Part shown: positions 60,020 to 64,000 of the stretch, piece by piece
How positions within the stretch are numbered: position 1 is the first letter of the stretch
Layout of the letters: the number at the start of each line of letters is the position of its first letter
Assembly (NCBI GenBank): GCA_001643675.2
Contig: LSRY02000034.1
Location: forward strand, 124,001 to 188,000
From: Monocercomonoides exilis
Lineage: Eukaryota; Preaxostyla; Oxymonadida; Polymastigidae
DNA: 64,000 bases
Direction: 5' to 3'
Translations under genes and position numbers: made by a program
Notes under the pieces: generated by a model
What the model was told of the DNA's origin: nothing
The model's input: the letters and a program-made list of their open reading frames with translations, nothing else
The model's database searches: none

Positions 60020-60682
60020 ATGTTTTGGAACGATAAGACTCCTACAAGTCCTGTTAGACAGCCTCCCCGTAAAGCTAGTGACGAATCAACAATTTGCGCA
60101 GATGATGTTGAAGCAGCCCGTATTGAAGCAAAAAGAAAAAGATTTCAGCAAATTGATGCAGAAAGAGCAAAATTGTATTCTGGCTCCCCGAAAGAAAAGC
60201 GAGAATTTCAGTTTGATATTTTTGAATAATAATAATATTTTTTATTATTTGAAAAGACAAAAAACTTTTGAAGATTTAAGAGAGCGAGCTAAACTTAGCA
60301 GTGAAACAAGAAAGAGCACGGCTCAAGCTGAACCACCATCTGTATGAAATTTGTTGATTGAATTCTAACAATTTTAACTTTTAAAAAATAATTAGCCGAT
60401 AAGAGGAGCAGATATTTCTACGCAAAGACAATATGTGGATTCTGTTCGTCAGGCGCAAAGGAGAGAGGCTGAATTATCACTTAGAGAGCAAAACAAAAGG
60501 GTTTTTCCATTTATTTGAATAATTTTATTTTTTAGCGTTTGTAAATATTTTCTAAAATCCGAATGAAATTTTAGTTGGCAGAGGAAAGGAGAATGGCAAA
60601 GCAAAAAGAAAAGGAAAGTGATGCAAAATATGTTGCAACTAGTGAAGCCTTTTTTGACACTTTTGGAAAAAGTCTAAAATGA
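60020..60682 (+). CDS. Small charged helical protein, 162 aa, four exons
   Basis: Exons 60020-60210, 60257-60341, 60396-60500 and 60575-60682 join in frame through introns of 46, 54 and 74 bp. Donors are GTTTGA, GTATGA and GTTTTT; acceptors are AAAAG, ATTAG and TTTAG. Exon phases agree at all three junctions, which strongly supports the model. The protein starts 'MFWNDKTPTSPVRQ', continues with coiled-coil segments rich in Arg, Glu, Gln and Lys ('DVEAARIEAKRKRFQQIDAE', 'QAQRREAELSLREQNKR') and ends 'YVATSEAFFDTFGKSLK' at TGA 60680-60682. It has no signal or TM. A cytoskeletal or axonemal role would be guesswork; I do not recognise the family. Confidence 0.75.
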
Positions 60683-60937
60683 TTTCAAGATTGAGTTTTT
60701 CATAAAATCAAAATTCACTTCAACAATTCGTTTCTCATTTTATCTAGCACCAATTTCTTCGTTTTTATTTCCTTTCATATCACATTTTTCTTTCATGCAT
60801 TTTCAAATTAGGGAAAACTTGTTAATATGATTCAAATGTGTTTAACATTTTTATGAAGTTTTTCGTTTTGTGAAAATTGATGTTGTAATCCAAAGTTCAA
60901 GCAAATGTATAATTTATATTTTTTCAGATGTTCTTTC

Positions 60938-60947
60938 TATATATAAG
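60938..60947 (+). promoter_or_regulatory. TATA box of the tRNA-Sec gene
   Basis: TATATATAAG spans -33 to -24 relative to the tRNA 5' end at 60971. Metazoan tRNA-Sec genes use a TATA box at this distance with type-3 RNA polymerase III transcription. Here the match is seen directly; its use is inferred. Confidence 0.6.
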
Positions 60948-60970
60948 GCTCTGATCAAATAACCAACATT

Positions 60971-61058
60971 GCCGGACTGAACTTCACTGGTGTGGAGGCA
61001 GGACTTCAAATCCTGTGGCGGTGAATAACCGCAGTGGTTCAATTCCACCTGGGCGGCG
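60971..61058 (+). tRNA. trnU: tRNA-Sec (anticodon TCA)
   Basis: An 88-nt cloverleaf with selenocysteine hallmarks. The D stem is 6 bp (60982-60987 with 60992-60997) with a 4-nt loop. The anticodon stem CAGGA/TCCTG (60999-61003, 61011-61015) encloses the loop CTTCAAA, giving anticodon TCA at 61006-61008. A long variable arm GCGGT/ACCGC (61018-61022, 61028-61032) follows, then a 4-bp T stem GTGG/CCAC (61034-61037, 61045-61048) with loop TTCAATT, and a G discriminator at 61058. The 9-position acceptor helix (60971-60979 with 61049-61057) has the outer four pairs intact but several mismatches inside, which is the one weak point. It is transcribed divergently from no close gene; the 3' end of the UBL gene is 140 bp away. 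It would deliver selenocysteine at UGA. Confidence 0.88.
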
Positions 61059-61063
61059 CCATA

Positions 61064-61070
61064 TTTTTTT
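61064..61070 (+). terminator. RNA polymerase III terminator of tRNA-Sec
   Basis: Seven T on the plus strand, 6 nt after the discriminator base. Confidence 0.75.
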
Positions 61071-61196
61071 AACACTTTATGAGCTTTCTCATGAGTGAAA
61101 ACGATTTCTTTCAGTTTTCCATTAAACCAAAAAAAATTGAAAAAGCAATTAATTTTTCTTTCACATTTCAAATAACATCAAAACGAAAACAAGATT

Positions 61197-63801
61197 TTAT
61201 TTTGATCCTGTTTGAAATTTAAACAGACAAGTTTCTAGCAAAAACGAACCTTTCGTAAAGGAAAAGAAAATGAATGGAAAAAACAATGAAAAATTTCAAA
61301 AACATACCAATTGTTGTTCGAACAGGTTGAAAATGAACATTTGGACGACAGTTTTCCATCTCTTTTGCAAACGGATTTATAAGCACAGAGTACAACTGAA
61401 ACAAGGAGAACAAATTAATTAATTAATTTATAAATTTAATAAAATCATATGTTTTATATAAATATTTTTGAAAAAAAATTGAAATATTTTCTCCTTTGAG
61501 CACAAACCCTATGCTTCTCCCAGCCTTGAGGAGGCGGCGATATTCTCACAACTTTCCCATCAGTTGAAAGGGAAACAATCGGATAAAAAGCTTTGTTCAC
61601 AGAAGAATGACTCGAATTTTCCTGTTCCGGCTGAACAATCTTCATAACCTGCTGAAGCGTCGCCGACGGATGGGGCGAGATTCGAACGAGATTCAACGAC
61701 GACTGCGGCGTGATCGGCTGGGACAGCGTGACAAACAGCGGAGAATGAACCGACACAAACACGTCGCTGTGCAGCGGGTGGTGCGACTCAATCCGGGGAA
61801 AGACATACCCTTCAGTGAAAAAAAGCCACGTGAAAATCTCAGTCACTTTCACTTTCCTCGCGCCGGACACCACATCCACCACAACATCTTCCCCAACAAC
61901 GCAGTTTGGCTCTGCCCATCTTTCCTCTTTCGCATCGCTGCTCGCATCGCTCTTGTCCGTCTCACTGATGTCTCCACTACTCCTTTCGTTCTCATCCTCT
62001 TTCTCATCTTCTTTCTTCTCCTTCTCCTCCTCAATCCCCAGCCGCGCCTTCGCACACGCCCTTTTCCTTTGCATCTCCCTCTGGATCTTACTCGCCAGGT
62101 CTTCTTTGCCTCTTCTTCTCTGCTCTGATCCTTCTCCTCTTCTTCCACTTCCACTTCTTATGCTGCTTGGGCTGCACCACTTGGTGATTGCCACTTCCAC
62201 TCTGTAAGCTGTGCCTCGTGTGAGTGGCATTGATGGCAGGAAGAGAAGCAGCCGGCGCTCGGCGTCGACAGAGAAGCGGCCAGACAGCGGAACAGGGCGG
62301 GGGTATATGACAGAGTCGGTGAATGAAGGAGACGGGCAGGGTGGGGAAGGGGAAGGGGAATGAGAAGGAGAGGGGGAAGAAGAGGATGACGTGTCTGAAG
62401 CGCTTGAAATGTTAGAAATATTTGAAGAAGCAGAAGATGGCGATGATGAATAGGAAGAGGCTGAAGATGATTGGGAACAAGAAGCAGCTGAGGATGAAGC
62501 AGACGTTGATGTGGATGAAATGGAAGGAGAAGGAGAAGGGTGTCTGTGTGAAAGTGAGGGTGAGAGCTGGCGAGGTGCTGAAGTGGTTGAAGAAATGGCT
62601 GACTCGGCTTTTGACTGCTGCCCTGCTGGTGAATAACTCAGCTGGTCAGACGGGACTTCTGATGAAATCGTTGGAAGTTCAAAAATCTTTATTCGTTTCA
62701 AATTAAAAAAATGTCAAAAAAAAATATAATAAGTGAAAATTTGTAAGAAATTTGAGTTTTTATTTAATAAATAAAAAATGGAAAACAAAAATTGCAAACC
62801 TTCATTTTTGGCTGTTCGTTCTTTGAGAATTAGTGTTGTCACAGTTGGTTCCAAGTTTGTTTTGAAAAAGAATTAAAAAAGAAACAAAAACGATAATAAT
62901 TGAAAAAAAAAAAAGAAATATAAATCCTTGATTCAAACTATATCTTCAGAAAAAGTTAGATTTCTTCGAAATTTCAAGAAAGGTGAACATAAAAGACTCA
63001 CTTCCTTTGCGAATGGAGAAGGATAAATCAACGATAAATACGAACGAACTCCTTTTTTCCTATAAGACGAAAGATCAAGAAGCATATGCAACACGCAAAA
63101 CTATTCATATTTCATAAAAAAGGAATAATGTTTTTAAATGGCTTGATAACTGAAATACAAAAATTCACACTGGGCCAATTCTCATTGAGCGAAGTGTTGC
63201 TGAATCTGGAATATTTATGCCAATGTACAATAAACGCTGTGCTTCAACAGGACATGACGATTCACTTTCAATCATTTTTTTCACATCAAATCCAGAAATA
63301 AGTGGATGAACGCGGAATTGCACCGTTCCTGAAGGAATAATCACAGAGATATTAAATGCATCAACATGTCTCTTGAAAAGTTACAAATTTAAATATTTTC
63401 AAAAATTATCCATCAAAAAAGAATATATGAATTCTTAAAATATACCTCAACGCGAACAACTGTCCCATCCCAAATGTCCCAATCCAAAAGTGTCTTTCTT
63501 CCAGACAGAGTCTGCCGAGTGAAAAATCAAATAAATCGCAATAATTTTTGCACATTACACAGATATAACACAAACTGATGAGTGAATAAGAGTTTCACCA
63601 ACATATAGAAACATTTCGTTGAGAGGAATAGCCAAAAGAGAATTCACAACAGAGTACAATCCTTGTCTTGCAAAGAACGTTTAATATCATTTAAAAACTT
63701 CTTAAAATACAACAACTACAAATATACATTGAAAGAAGTCTTGGAACAACGTGTGTCTTTTTTGTTTCATCAACTTGAAGAACAATTGTGATAGAAGTCA
63801 T
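61197..63801 (-). CDS. Tandem ubiquitin-like domains plus Ig-like beta-sandwich protein, multi-exon
   Basis: N-terminal exons join in phase: 63801-63728 ('MTSITIVLQVDETKKTHVVP'), 63666-63576 ('NEMFLYVGETLIHSS'), 63511-63446 ('LSGRKTLLDWDIWDGTVVRV'), then from about 63376 to 63170 ('TVQFRVHPLISGFDVKKMIE', 'EAQRLLYIGINIPDSATLRS'). These form two beta-grasp ubiquitin-like domains. Downstream, an exon near 63048-62998 ends 'IYPSPFAKE', and 62800 upward encodes 'EPTVTTLILKERTAKNE'; the joins between 63170 and 62800 are unresolved. The last exons join in phase: 62658-61508 (Ser-rich linker, then beta-strand modules such as 'RRLLLFLPSMPLTRGTAYRV' and 'VTLSQPITPQSSLNLVRISP'), 61395-61308 and 61234-61197. 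The modules resemble Big_5/SbsA Ig-like domains. No signal peptide is seen. Function unknown. Confidence 0.65.
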
Positions 63802-63929
63802 TATTAAAAATGGTTTGTAAAAAATATTCAATTAAAATTATAATTATCTCAACAACAATGCATATGTGAATTACATAAAACGAGAAATTGTTTATATATT
63901 AGATTATAAAAATAAATAACAATGCTCAT

Positions 63930-64000
63930 TCAGATTTGATATCAAGCTTTGTAACGCAGATCTTGTAAAGTTCTTCGACAGTTTGATCGATTGTAAATGA
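63930..64000 (-). CDS. 3' end of an upstream gene, cut by the window edge
   Basis: The minus frame enters at 64000 and ends at TGA 63930-63932: 'SFTIDQTVEELYKICVTKL' then 'DIKSE'. It looks like part of a beta-grasp (ubiquitin-like or FERM F1) fold, similar in kind to the UBL gene that begins 129 bp further on. It may be the preceding domain of the same transcript if the stop lies in an unrecognised intron, or a separate gene. Confidence 0.4.

Noticed and set aside
1-64000. CRISPR array or bacterial-type operons
   Set aside because: No regularly spaced direct repeats; genes are intron-bearing with eukaryotic features.

Overview
The window reads as AT-rich nuclear DNA of an anaerobic protist. 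Signs are many short spliceosomal introns (46-247 bp), standard stop codons in the intact genes, very long poly(A/T) tracts and no bacterial-style operons. Several gene families look to me like those of oxymonads (Preaxostyla, for example Monocercomonoides): serine/glycine-rich beta-helix surface proteins with a pseudokinase tail, and an alpha-helical ARM-like family containing 'LLALG'/'NLTRLAYQSAW'-type motifs. That assignment is family recognition from memory, not a database result. I did not identify a species.

Layout. 0-7.7 kb: two decayed copies (109-1210 minus, 4404-5711 plus) of the ARM-like family, a decayed coding block (3360-4100 minus) and AT-rich spacer. 7.7-15.7 kb: an eroded GC-richer helical gene on the minus strand (about 8.5-12.3 kb), a beta-helix remnant (13.36-13.65 kb) and spacer. 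15.8-21.5 kb: a DIRS-like tyrosine-recombinase retrotransposon (gag-like ORF, RT-RNase H, recombinase) with hairpins in its 3' part. 21.6-35.2 kb: two further eroded copies of the helical gene, an intronless 444-aa secreted membrane-anchored protein (29.37-30.70 kb), dispersed repeats and MITE-like elements. 35.3-37.8 kb: a three-exon amino-acid transporter (minus). 38.7-41.4 kb: the best-preserved ARM-like gene and a second decayed block, together an inverted duplicate of 3.4-5.7 kb. 43.7-46.5 kb: a beta-helix pseudogene convergent with a truncated CDK-like kinase. 46.6-53.7 kb: a giant beta-helix receptor with one TM and a degenerate kinase domain. 53.7-56.8 kb: AT-rich spacer with MITE-like elements. 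56.8-59.3 kb: a polytopic membrane protein (minus). 60.0-60.7 kb: a four-exon charged small protein. 60.97-61.06 kb: a selenocysteine tRNA gene with a TATA box. 61.2-63.8 kb: a multi-exon gene with two ubiquitin-like domains followed by Ig-like beta-sandwich modules, and the tail of another gene at the right edge.

Functional reading: intact housekeeping genes (transporter, polytopic protein, UBL protein, tRNA-Sec) sit among surface-protein families in obvious birth and death, and between mobile or repetitive DNA. The most informative points are the tRNA-Sec gene with an external promoter, an in-frame UGA in the receptor gene, a MITE proven by an empty versus a filled site inside this window, an inverted segmental duplication, and the UBL-UBL-Ig architecture.
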